A DNA stretch of 64,000 nucleotides from contig CM049402.1 in the NCBI GenBank assembly GCA_026929865.2, forward strand, positions 7,187,001-7,251,000, in the 5' to 3' direction. This document shows positions 51,425-64,000 of the stretch, piece by piece (the first letter of the stretch is position 1; each line of letters starts with the position of its first letter). The DNA is from Hyperoplus lanceolatus (lineage: Eukaryota > Chordata > Actinopteri > Uranoscopiformes > Ammodytidae). Below the pieces are notes generated by a model. It did not search any database, was not told the DNA's origin, and saw only the letters and a program-made list of their open reading frames with translations. The translations under genes were made by a program, and so were the position numbers.

Positions 51425-52406
51425 GACCTTGGGGGAATCCCTGTGGTCATATAGAATGCACTGGATGTCTTTTATATTTGTTCCGTATCGAGCAAAGCAA
51501 ACTGTTTTGTTGCAATGGGGGATATCTTAGATGTTATAACCTGTTCTCGAGGGCATGGGGCTTGGGGCATAAGTAATTCTTCCAACCATTTTCCCCCCAT
51601 TTTCTACTCCTACACCGCTGTTGTGTAAGTGGTCAGACACTCCTGCCCATGTCTCCAAAGAAAACGCCCAAAATCCCTGGCCAAATTAAAAACTTCTTGC
51701 TCTCTTCTTTTCCGGCAGCCCTCACCAGAGTACAATGCAAATGCTCCAAAAACTCCATTCAAGTTCTACGTGACTGGAATGGGAGAGTGCTCGTTTGACC
51801 CAGTTTCTCATATTATCACAAAGTGTTGAACATGCAAAAAAAGGGGGAAGATGAGCCTTTAAAATGAGAGGGACCCCAGTATATATCCTGGAGGCACATG
51901 GCTGGAATCAAATCTACCCCCAATGCAAGGCAATCAGTTTGCCAAGAGTGGAGACATTCAAGTCTGTTTGATGTATTCATGTTGTAGTTGTCCAGCGTGC
52001 ACCTGCATTGCCTTTGGTCTGGTCCCTGCCCTTGCTTGCTTCTTGGCTGTCTTAGCGGATGGCAACCAGTCCCCCTCTGGCACTTCAGGTAATGGAATCA
52101 TGAGGAGAGTATCAGTTAGACTTAGAGGACGTGAGCAGCTCTCCTCAGTGTGACTAAAGAATCTGACGAGAAGAGCCGTAAGCTTACAGTCATATCATAA
52201 CTCCCAATGCGCCATCATCACTGATCAGCTAGTGGATGTGCTGATAGAATAGTGTCATTTACCTATTTGATAGACTTCAGATAAAAGATACGTTGAACAC
52301 ATTTGAACACAACTGCCAGCTTTTTCATTTAGACTTCATCAATTATCAGTTAAACGGCCCGCCGTACAATTAGGATAACTTGAATACTACAATTACAAAA
52401 CTGTCA
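51425..52406. other. No gene recognised
   Basis: Short frames only, with no domain or terminal repeats seen. Confidence 0.5.
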
Positions 52407-53432
52407 AGTGTGTAGGGGGTCAAACCTATGGACAGCTCTGTGCCGCCACCGTGCGGCCAAAACACTGCAGTACACCTTTACCTCTTCAGGTGGGCGTACC
52501 CAAAAGCTAGCCGGAAACTCCACCTTTAAAAGGATGCCCCGCGGCTTATTCTTTCTTTCTGGGGGCGGCTGTTGGCTGTCCCATATAGAAACAACGAAGT
52601 CTGTACAGATCTACAGGGGCCTCTTCACCTCTGACCCAACCCCCACGTGTTTTACTAAAGCTATCGCCTGCGGCCGCGGCGATCTTTAAAACAACGAAGT
52701 GTTGAAGCTGTTCCGTTGGAACGACCAGAAGAACACTGGAAACAGGCGGTTTACCCAGAAACCTGCCTTTGGACCAAGGACGTAAGCCGGTCGAATTGGT
52801 CTTCGATCGCAACCACACCACACGAGAAGCAGGCGGGTTTATCCAGAAACTCAGCCTCTCGGACCGCGGACTGGATAGCCGATCGAGTGATCTTCGACCG
52901 CCATCCCCGCACCAAATCAGTTGCGCCCTTTGCCTTTTTCCTGCGATCTGAAGAACGCAGAGATCACCTCACCAGCTCACCGACCGCCAACGGCTCGGAG
53001 CCTGGAGCTTGGATCGCCGTCTCGCGGGCCCCTTTCGCCCGTCCTGGACAGGAGTGGCCTACCCGCCTCAACGACGACGAAGCAGTGGAAATCTAAGTTT
53101 CCCCCAAGTCAGATTTTGGCTTTATAATTACCTGGGCAGATGTTTAGTTATTATTTACTTTTTAAGGTGTGAACAATACTGTTTATTTTCGGATTTGTGT
53201 TTGCTATTTTGAAACAAGCTGTGTGATCAATCTCCGTTTGTCTTCTCCCCCACGGAGAGCCAGAACGGAAAGTTCGATCTTTTCATTCACGCTGCAGTGT
53301 GGTTTCAAGTCTGCTGTATGTTTTAAAAACCTAACACCTTTCTTTTTCCCTCTCTCCGCGTCCAAGCGTGGCCTTTCCTCCTCTTCCTCTCCTGCACGCA
53401 CGTACACACACGTTAGATGGTAGCCTTGATCA

Positions 53433-53838
53433 GATAGAATTGGTGCTAAGATCTTTGGTAGAATCCCTTTTAAATGGCTAGTAGCTCTTCGAAATTCCCC
53501 GCCTCAAATCCCATCGTCAGGTCCTTTGTTCTAAAGATAGACGCCCTTTTGAGTACTTCCCCCTTCGGGTGGAAGTAGAATAGAATAGCCTAGCCATCCA
53601 GGGACGCCATTTTGTGTCATTAATAACCTGACCTAGATAGAATTGGTGCTAAGATCTTTGGTAGAATCCCTTTTAAATAGCTAGTAGCTTTTCGAAATTC
53701 CCCGCCTCAAATCCCATCGTCAGGTCCTTTGTTCTAAAGATAGACGCCCTTTTGAGTACTTCCCCCATCGGGTGGAAGTAGAATAGAATAGCCTAGCCAT
53801 CCAGGGACGCCATTTTGTGGCATTACTAACCTAGCCTA
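53433..53838 (+). repeat. 203-bp tandem duplication inside the LTR
   Basis: Two almost identical units start at 53433 and 53636 (GATAGAATTGGTGCTAAGATC). Each ends with AGCCATCCAGGGACGCCATTTTG. A third partial ending, GGGTCGCCATTTTGTG, follows at 53839. Upstream enhancer duplications of this kind are common in LTRs. Confidence 0.9.
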
Positions 53839-53919
53839 TTTTGGGTCGCCATTTTGTGTCTGTCGCCCCAAGTCACATGGGAGCTTCCCCGTCCCCTTTT
53901 TCTTGCTCCACACACACCC

Positions 53920-53972
53920 ACACACACACTCACACACACACACTCACTCACTCACTCACTCACTCACTCACT
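53920..53972. repeat. Compound (CA)n/(CTCA)n microsatellite
   Basis: CA repeats flank about eight units of CACT. Confidence 0.9.
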
Positions 53973-54493
53973 CCCACACACACACACATTGGTACATAGC
54001 TGTATAAACAACAATGTTCTAGACGTTTTTCTTTGATTAAGTGTATTTGCTTCATACGTGTATAAAACGGATGTTACCTTAAGTTTCATCGTGGTTAAAA
54101 TAAATGTTCTTATATTGTAACCAGAAGTGTTTGTGATTTATTTGTGTGGATATTATTGGAGTGTCAGCAATCAACAAGTGAAAGACTCTGTAGCCTTCAG
54201 TGTTAAGATCCTATTACCAAATTTATAATAGTAATTACTTGATTACATTATTTTATGGAAATGATCTTTGAGACTAGGATTTGCTAATGTTGATTTGTTT
54301 AACTGAGCGTTAAGCTAATCAACGTTTCCAGATAAATCCTTTGATTAAACGAGACAATTTGCTATTACTTTTCCATTCTTGAATGAATGGTGGTGCCCCT
54401 TTTGAACTTTAAGAATTTATTAAAGTATTATTAATCATTAGATTAATTTCTAATAGCTGAATTAATCTGAACTACCTGTACCCGCTACAAGTG

Positions 54494-55520
54494 ATCTAAA
54501 TTCCATTATAGTTGGTACAAAAGGCAGCCATCGCTAACTTGGGATATGGCTCTGTTGTTGCACAGCCAAGTAAGAAAGGTTGTGTGGACAGAGTTTTATT
54601 TTTAAATGGGAATGGAAGGGAATGTGCAAGACCTGTTTCTTTGAATCTTTGTCAAAAATATACTCTGCTTCTAAATAACTTTCTCTCTTTTTTTAGCTTT
54701 CCAAAACCAAAAGGAACAGATGTAAATGTAATATTTAAAAAAGTTAAAATCGTTGGTAGCTGGTAAGTAATAGGAAGCTTGTTGTTGTCTATTAATGTTT
54801 GACCTCGAGGTATTGTTGTAGTCAAGTCCTCCTAAACTTAGACCATGAACGGACCAGTATGAATCCCATTCAACCAAGCCCCAACCTCAGCGATTTTTAC
54901 CAGCATCCAATAAGGAAGTGACTACAACTGTAGTAACCGGAAGTGCCACTGGGGGGTGGTGCCAAGACCGAGCAGGTTTTCTTTGACTCACTTGTTAGAC
55001 GGGCCTTTATCTCTAAAACAAAACCCATAGTTGTATTTGTATTTTCTTGTTAGAGAGATGTGTGCCTTTGTTTTAATTGTGCCACACACTGGCTTTTGCT
55101 GAACCAAGCCACATGGTCGCAAGTAAAAAAAAAAAGACACAAGATATTAAAGTTAAAAAAACTCTACGGAGTGTGTGTATATTCAGAATAATTGACCCTT
55201 CGGACTAATGGCCTTTTGGGAAATATGTCGAACTTATTGAGCTGTCCGAATAATGTACTGTCTGACTATATTTGACAGTCCCCATACATACAAATGTGTG
55301 GTGGAGACATGGCTAACAAACACACAAAAGAATAATGTGCCGAACACTTATTCAAAGTGACAAACAGATGACAAGTTCCTGAAAAGTGAGATTTGCTGAA
55401 AGTGAAACATTTATGGCGAAATAATAGACTGAGCTTACGTTTGTCAGAAGTAGATTGAAAGTCAGTTTAGGCTAATAAAGATGTTCAAAGAATTCTAAAT
55501 ATAACATCTCTTTTTCTCTC
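54494..55520. other. No gene recognised
   Basis: AT-rich sequence with short frames only. Confidence 0.5.
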
Positions 55521-57532
<2,012 letters not shown>

Positions 57533-58679
57533 GGGGCCGTATTCACAGAACATTTTAAGGCTAAGAGTAGGTCCTAACGTGCTGATTTAGGAGTAACTCT
57601 CAAAAATAACGGGCGTTTCACTCCTAATTTTAGGACTCCTAACTTTTTAAGATAAGTGTAATTCACAAAGCATTTCAGCGCTAAAACTAGCTCCTAAATC
57701 TATAAAAAGCTAGGAGTCCTCGAGAGGACTCCTAAGTCACTAAGAGTAAATCACAGACAACCATTTGATGGTGTTTTGGAGAGATTTAATGCTAGTGAGC
57801 TTTATAAAAGGTACCTTTAATAGCTGTAAGGGTTTAATGATCTTAGTAAAGCTATATTTAGAAAGTATAGACACATTTATATTTATTATATTGTTATAAA
57901 AAATATTTATTAAGTTCATTTTCCTCCAGTTGCTTTGGGTTTATGATGCACTGAAAGTTACTGTTGGTGTCACGTTTGGGTTTAATTTCCTACTAGAGGC
58001 CTATATGTGGCGCTTCGCAGCATCTCCTCCGTTCCACAGATCCGCTACTGTATAGTTGCACGTCTCGCCTTTTTCCTTCCGCATGTACTTTACGATTTCG
58101 CTGGCTGTTGTTTCTAAATTGTGAATTTCCTGGTTTGTCGCTGTCTGACTATTGCTGCATAGTCCGCCGTTGAGAGAAATACAGTGAGAGTGCATGGCGT
58201 GCAGCTGTTCAATGAGGATATTTTTCCGATTCAAATCATTGTAAAATTTAAAATGAATAGACTTATGTGGCGCTATTGTAGGTTAATTGTGAACAAATGT
58301 GTGGGAAACCCTGCAGTATCTTGGTTTCATGTTAAATCAGTGTCACTTGTCATTAATTGTATATAAAAACCCTTTACTTTAATACAGCGACACGATATGG
58401 ATATCTCCCACAGTGTTTCCATCATAAATTCACTCTTAGCTCTCATTCCCTCTCAGCCAATCACTGTGGGCATAGAAGGTATGAACATGACATCATCCAT
58501 AGCAACAGGGTCAACACCGCCCTCTAGTCTTAGCTAAGGAGTCCCTCCCATTCCTTAGTAAAAGTTGGTCTTATCAGCTTTGTGAATAGGTTTTAAGAAA
58601 TTACTCCTTACTAAGAACTTTTAGTGCTCCTTAGGAGTACTCTTAGCGCTAAGATAAAATGTTTTGTGAATACGGCCCC
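57533..58679. mobile_element. Harbinger-like element, GGGGCCGTATTCACA family
   Basis: This 1,147-bp element has long terminal inverted repeats. It begins GGGGCCGTATTCACAGAACA with a GGCTAAGAGTAGGTCCTAAC subterminal block. It ends with the complement, GTTTTGTGAATACGGCCCC. A 77-codon minus-strand frame (58234-58001) may be a remnant of an accessory protein, but I do not recognise it. No target duplication is clear. Confidence 0.75.
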
Positions 58680-61053
58680 TGAACGTCTCTATTCAAGTCA
58701 AGATCGTAGGGAGGCGAGTCTCACATCAGCCAGGCCTTAGTCAAGGACTCTGTGTGTGTTTAAAGCTGCATATATGAATATTTAATATTTACCGTGTATC
58801 AAATGACTGCATGTTTTGTGTGTTTTGTGTCGCAGTCCTGAACTGACTCCCATACGCACGATGTCACGCGAACCACACTGTCGTACAGAAGTTGACCTAC
58901 AATTCCATTTATAAGTAAATGTGTAAGGAGACTCAACCAATTTGTGAACAGATTGTTGGGATTGAGATGTGAACGGCTTCACAATAGAAGATTTGATGCT
59001 AAATTAATAGTTGTCAAGAGCTAGCTTTTAACTATACCTGTCTAACCCTGGCGCCCTAGCAGCATATTTATGAGAAATGTCAATCTAGAATGACATATTT
59101 AGGCGCACAAAGTCCGATATGACTGTTCAGACTGAGGTCCCATGGCAGAAAATCGGATCTGTATTGGATGTAGGACCACATTTGAAGGTGATAATTGAAA
59201 AGATTAAATCCAATGTAATTTGTGCTGTACACACGCTGATTCTAAAAACAAAAACAAATATATGACCAAATTGGAGCATTTATAACTACAGCCTGAACAG
59301 AAATAAATACCATTGGACTGAGTAGATCCCTTTAAGTTTAGAGAGCTTTTTTCATACTTCAGCTCAGTGTTTTGGGTTTAAATCCTGTACCTTTTCAGTT
59401 TTGTTCACTCTCACTGCTCGCATCAGCAGGTAGTGTACAGTTGAGTTATTGTTTGGAGTTGCCTGCTGCAGCTTGAAATGATGCACCAACTACACCCTGC
59501 ACCAAACAGCACACAGGCAATGTTAGCGAATGGCTGGTGAACACAGTAGCAGTTAAAGAGAAATTTTTTCCTCAACAGTGGGATACCAAAACACAGAAAA
59601 AGAGTGAATATTGGATTAACAACCATCAGTTGACTCCAAACATGACTCAAAACAAATGTCAATTTTGCTGCTCTGTCGGCTGCTAACATAGTTTCACCTC
59701 CATATAAGGTGATACTATGTTTATAATTGGTCGGTTTACAGCTTGTTGTGCTGCTTTCATGTTTCAAGCGATCCACTTTCCAGTGAAAGTGTTCCATTTG
59801 CAGCGTTTCTATCCACACTTTGGTGGAAAACAAACAAGTGGGCTCATAAAACAGACACATAAGTCCCTAACAGATTACCCACAATGACTACAGCGATTGA
59901 CAGCTCACTTCCAGCTCAGGGTGAATGCTACTAAAGAGGCTTTTCCAAAACATCTTTGAGGAAATCCTTTTCTTCTCAGGTATAGTAGTTGTTCCCCGCA
60001 GTTCGAGGAGGAGGCAGTGTCCCCTCCGTTAGCCGATTAGCGGCAACACTCTAAAGTGCAAAACCAACGTTGAGCCTTTGAAGTCTGTTTGCATAGCATC
60101 GCCTCTCACCACAGACTCGTATATATATATATTCCCTCACACCCATCATTTATCCACTCCCACTTTATCCCCCCCTCCCCCCTCATAACTTTCTTCTCTC
60201 ATCTCCCTGAGCCAGATCTCTGCCATATTCCTTTTTTTTGCCCATGGTCTGCCAGCTGAGGCAGACTTATTTAACAAGTGCCTGGGCGCTGGATGTGGCG
60301 GCAGCTGTGGAAGAAAGCGTGTTGATGTGGCCCTCTCTATCTCTCTATACCACAGGAGAGTGAATCCCAGGGAGGGAGTCTCCAGATGGGCCTCGGTTTG
60401 AAGCAGTTCACCCCTGGTTCCCCTAGATGAGCTCCATACGGTATGGCGCTTGCATATCTGAATACTAAATGCAAGTTGAGTTGCAAGTTAATTAATTACC
60501 TGACTGCATTTAGGTTTTTATTTACATACTTACCACACCTGATACTTTTTGAAAGAGTTTTAAAATCCATGCCGAAGTGGATAAAGTCTAGAATCCCATA
60601 ATGTACCTGGATATTTATTTTTTATATGAATGCCCGCTGACCCCTGTCACCACGCGTGCAAACTGTGTGACAGATGCTTTGATCTATTCCTGCCTCAGTG
60701 CTCCTCTCTCCTGTGAATAGTACAGGCGGCTGGTATTCTGCGCGCGTGCCTCTGTGCTGACTCTGCTTTTCCTCTGCATCTCATTGATTCGGGAGCCCTG
60801 AGTGATAGATGGCTTTAATAAAGCAAGGTGCAGTCCCCCCCCCCCAAATAAATGAGCAAACGAAGGATTTATTACCAACATCTGCATGTTAAGGGGAGTA
60901 AACAGGGCTTAAGCTGGGAAAAAACACAGTTTCCACTCACACAACCCCAAAGTCTGACCCAGAAACATGGAACAAATTCAGGAGCACACACACTGCTGTT
61001 CACATATGCGCAGACACTGTACATTAACATGCCTAACACACCCAGGCATGCAC
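58680..61053. other. No gene recognised
   Basis: A 145-codon minus-strand frame (59860-59423) has no recognisable domain. A short (TA)n run lies at 60120-60132 and poly-C runs near 60171 and 60836. Confidence 0.45.
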
Positions 61054-61104
61054 AAACACACACACACACTCACTCTCACACACACACACACACACACACT
61101 CACT

Positions 61105-61183
<79 letters not shown>

Positions 61184-61297
61184 TCATGTTGGTACTTTTA
61201 TTATCTTTGTGAGGACCGTTTTGACAGAAACACAGATACATTAACATGCTTATCACTCTCTCAGGCGCATGCGCACACACACACACACACACACACA
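61054..61297. repeat. Compound (AC)n microsatellites
   Basis: AC repeats with two CACTCACTCTCA interruptions run from 61054 to 61181. A second AC array lies at 61272-61297. Confidence 0.95.
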
Positions 61298-61555
61298 GCA
61301 TTCCCTGGCCCCTTGACCAGGCGTGTCCATACTACGGCCTGCGGCACGTTTTTTATTTGCCCGCGGCCGATTTAAAAATATAAATGTAATGTGGCCCTTT
61401 CAATCTTTTTTATTTCATTTCTTTTGGGGGGGGAATCCATGTGTCCTTCTTCAATAACTTCTTATTCATCTGACACAGTGTCTCCAAATTATTTTTTCAT
61501 ACAACATTCTTCAGATTAAGCCTCTTAATTTACCTCTCAAAGTGCACCAGATCCA

Positions 61556-62138
61556 TAGCCTGGCATTCCCAGACCTGCCACTAGGCGCTGGCAAATTAAA
61601 TTTGCTGCACCTGTTGGTCTGGACACTCTCCATTGAAGCTTTTTCAGAAAGTCCAGAAATCCTGACTCACGTTTCAATTGGTTCTATCTAATATGAGCGC
61701 GCCAGAGCCCTTTGTATGGCGCTCTGGGGCGGACATAACCGGATGACGGCAGTGACGTGCATGTGCCGTCGAAAGCCGTGATAGTAAACATCAGAGATGG
61801 CTGCGGATATGTTGTTTGAGTTTGAGACTGCTTTGGCCTCGACCCTTTACGATTTGGAAGACGGCACTCAAATCTTTCATTAGAAAGTAAGTGGAATGTT
61901 CTGTTTTGTCGACCGACCAAGGCAAAAGCTTAATTTAACAGTTTAACAGCTGTTCGCTAAACGAACAGGGCTTAATACGTCACCTTGTGCATCGCTCTGA
62001 TTGGTTGTAGTGCTATCCAACTGCGTGCAGTGGCATTTGAAATGAACGAGTAGGATCCGCCCCTTGAGTTGGAAATTACTATTGATCGTGGACAGACCCT
62101 CTATCGTTCTAGATATCAGGGTCTAGATTTCCAGGCTA
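61556..62138. mobile_element. Nested element of the TAGCCTGG family
   Basis: This 583-bp element has ends TAGCCTGGCATTCCCAGACC and GGTCTAGATTTCCAGGCTA. It is flanked by CCAGATCCA (61547-61555) and CCAGATTCA (62139-62147), a 9-bp duplication with one mismatch. The same ends and duplication length occur at 730-821. Confidence 0.75.
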
Positions 62139-62397
62139 CCAGATTCATGCATTTCACTTTAACAAGTTAAAAAAATCTACCGGGGGGGCATACCCCCGGA
62201 CCCCTCTAGTAGGGTCGGGATCTCAGCTGGCTACTATTTTCACCCAGCTGGACATTGGAGGCAATAGCAGAAAACACTGGGTGTCTGAATGGCATTTAAC
62301 AATAGTCAATGATTTGGTCAGCCCTAACATTGGAGAGGGGCCCCCCTTATCAAATTCTGCTTAGGGCCCCATGAAGGCTTGGGCCGGCTCTGAGGGG

Positions 62398-62505
62398 AAA
62401 TGTGTCTGTTTAATTTGCAAGGAAAGTGTTGCCGTGAATTACAATTTATTTATTAATTTACGAAGACACTATGAAACTAAACATCAGAGCAGCTACATGT
62501 CCTGA
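62398..62505 (+). pseudogene. BED zinc-finger remnant of a hAT transposase
   Basis: The 35-codon frame reads KCVCLICKESVAVNYNLF, then INLRRHYETKHQSS, and stops at TGA. The C-x2-C...H-x4-H spacing and LRRHYETKH are typical of the BED finger at the start of Charlie/ZBED-type hAT transposases. It lies inside the CAGGGGTGTCC element and has no continuation. Confidence 0.75.
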
Positions 62506-62755
62506 TAAATGTGTTATTTTTGCAAAGTGGCCCGGCCCTTTGTAGATTTTTCTGTATGTGGCCCTCAGTGAAAAAAGTTTGGACACCCCTGCCTTAGACT
62601 ATAACCCTAACCTAGACCTCGATACCCCAATTATACTACAATGTCTAGCCAGAACAGCCCTTTGAAAATCTGTCACATAGAAAGGACTAGCCGAAATGTC
62701 CTCACTTTTCAAAAGCCTCCGCATAAGGTCAAAAACTCAAAGGGGTTTACAAGAA

Positions 62756-64000
<1,245 letters not shown>

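Larger units (their letters stand above)
52411..54489 (+). mobile_element. Probable solo LTR of an endogenous retrovirus-like element
   Basis: This 2,079-bp segment begins TGTAGGGGGTC and ends GTACCCGCTACA. The termini are imperfect inverted repeats with TG...CA ends, as in LTRs. The 4-bp sequence AGTG flanks it on both sides (52407-52410 and 54490-54493). A TATAAAA box lies near 54060 and an AATAAA signal at about 54099, which fixes the orientation as plus. It contains a 203-bp tandem duplication. No polymerase, gag or envelope frames are visible, so recombination between two LTRs may have removed the interior. The short frames at 52716-53096 are not recognisable. It is long for an LTR, and another kind of element cannot be excluded. 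Confidence 0.65.
61318..62591 (+). mobile_element. hAT element, CAGGGGTGTCC family, with a nested insertion
   Basis: The left end is CAGGCGTGTCCATACTACGGCC and the right end is AAAGTTTGGACACCCCTG, the termini of a widespread vertebrate hAT family. The flanking 8-mers CCCTTGAC and CCTTAGAC are imperfect duplications. Near the right end a remnant BED zinc finger is readable. Another transposon is inserted at 61556-62138. No full transposase is left. Confidence 0.8.

Noticed and set aside
52716-53096. 126-codon frame inside the LTR as a gag gene
   Set aside because: It shows no capsid or zinc-knuckle motif, and an LTR normally has no such gene.
53433-53838. Direct repeats as a CRISPR array
   Set aside because: There are only two long adjoining units without spacers, in a vertebrate genome.
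58001-58234. 77-codon frame in the Harbinger-like element as a functional gene
   Set aside because: It lies wholly inside a transposon, and I recognise no domain in it.
59423-59860. 145-codon minus-strand frame as a gene
   Set aside because: Composition is unremarkable and no domain, splice sites or start context were found. Chance is the simplest reading.

Overview
This is a piece of a teleost fish genome, most likely a spiny-rayed (acanthomorph) species. Three signs support this. The genes are vertebrate and split by introns. Dinucleotide (CA)n arrays are very abundant. The mobile-element mix (L2-like LINEs, hAT, Harbinger, Tc1 and a solo LTR) is typical of fish. No prokaryotic genes, CRISPR arrays, rRNA or tRNA genes were recognised.

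All recognisable genes lie in the left half, in tandem on the minus strand. From right to left they are ectodysplasin-A (eda, eight coding exons, 32389 down to 16897), a BAFF/APRIL/BALM-type TNF ligand (15357 down to about 12535) and the leucine-rich-repeat receptor lrrc32/GARP (11601 down to 9456). The same three neighbours form the Eda haplotype of threespine stickleback. All eight eda exons could be placed by splice sites, and they join into one 368-residue frame with cytoplasmic tail, membrane anchor, furin site, collagen stalk and TNF domain. lrrc32 is a two-exon gene of 654 residues. The middle TNF gene keeps the furin site and most of the TNF fold, but has an in-frame TGA just before its last strand and a break of frame in its stalk. 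It may be a pseudogene or a truncated allele.

The first 8 kb hold repeats only: a 9-bp-duplication MITE, a Harbinger MITE, an L2-like reverse-transcriptase fragment wedged between CA arrays, a second LINE 3' end, and diverged repeated segments. The eda introns carry three copies of a palindromic MITE and an 879-bp hAT element with a perfect 8-bp target duplication. From about 32.7 kb to the end, some 31 kb, I see no genes. That stretch has CA arrays, a 546-bp hAT MITE, a Tc1 element rearranged into a large palindrome (37.7-39.3 kb), a second LINE copy (50.2-51.4 kb), a probable 2.08-kb solo LTR (52.4-54.5 kb), a Harbinger-like element (57.5-58.7 kb) and one transposon nested in a BED-finger hAT (61.3-62.6 kb). 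A long gene-free flank fits the regulatory landscape of a developmental gene, but no enhancer can be proven from one sequence.

Together the genes make secreted or surface signals: Eda for skin appendages, scales, teeth and plates, the BAFF-like ligand for B cells, and GARP for docking latent TGF-beta. They share a neighbourhood rather than a pathway. I found no convincing undescribed system. The best leads are the decayed TNF ligand, the conserved A1/A2 tandem splice donors of eda, its GC-AG intron, and the structured transposons.
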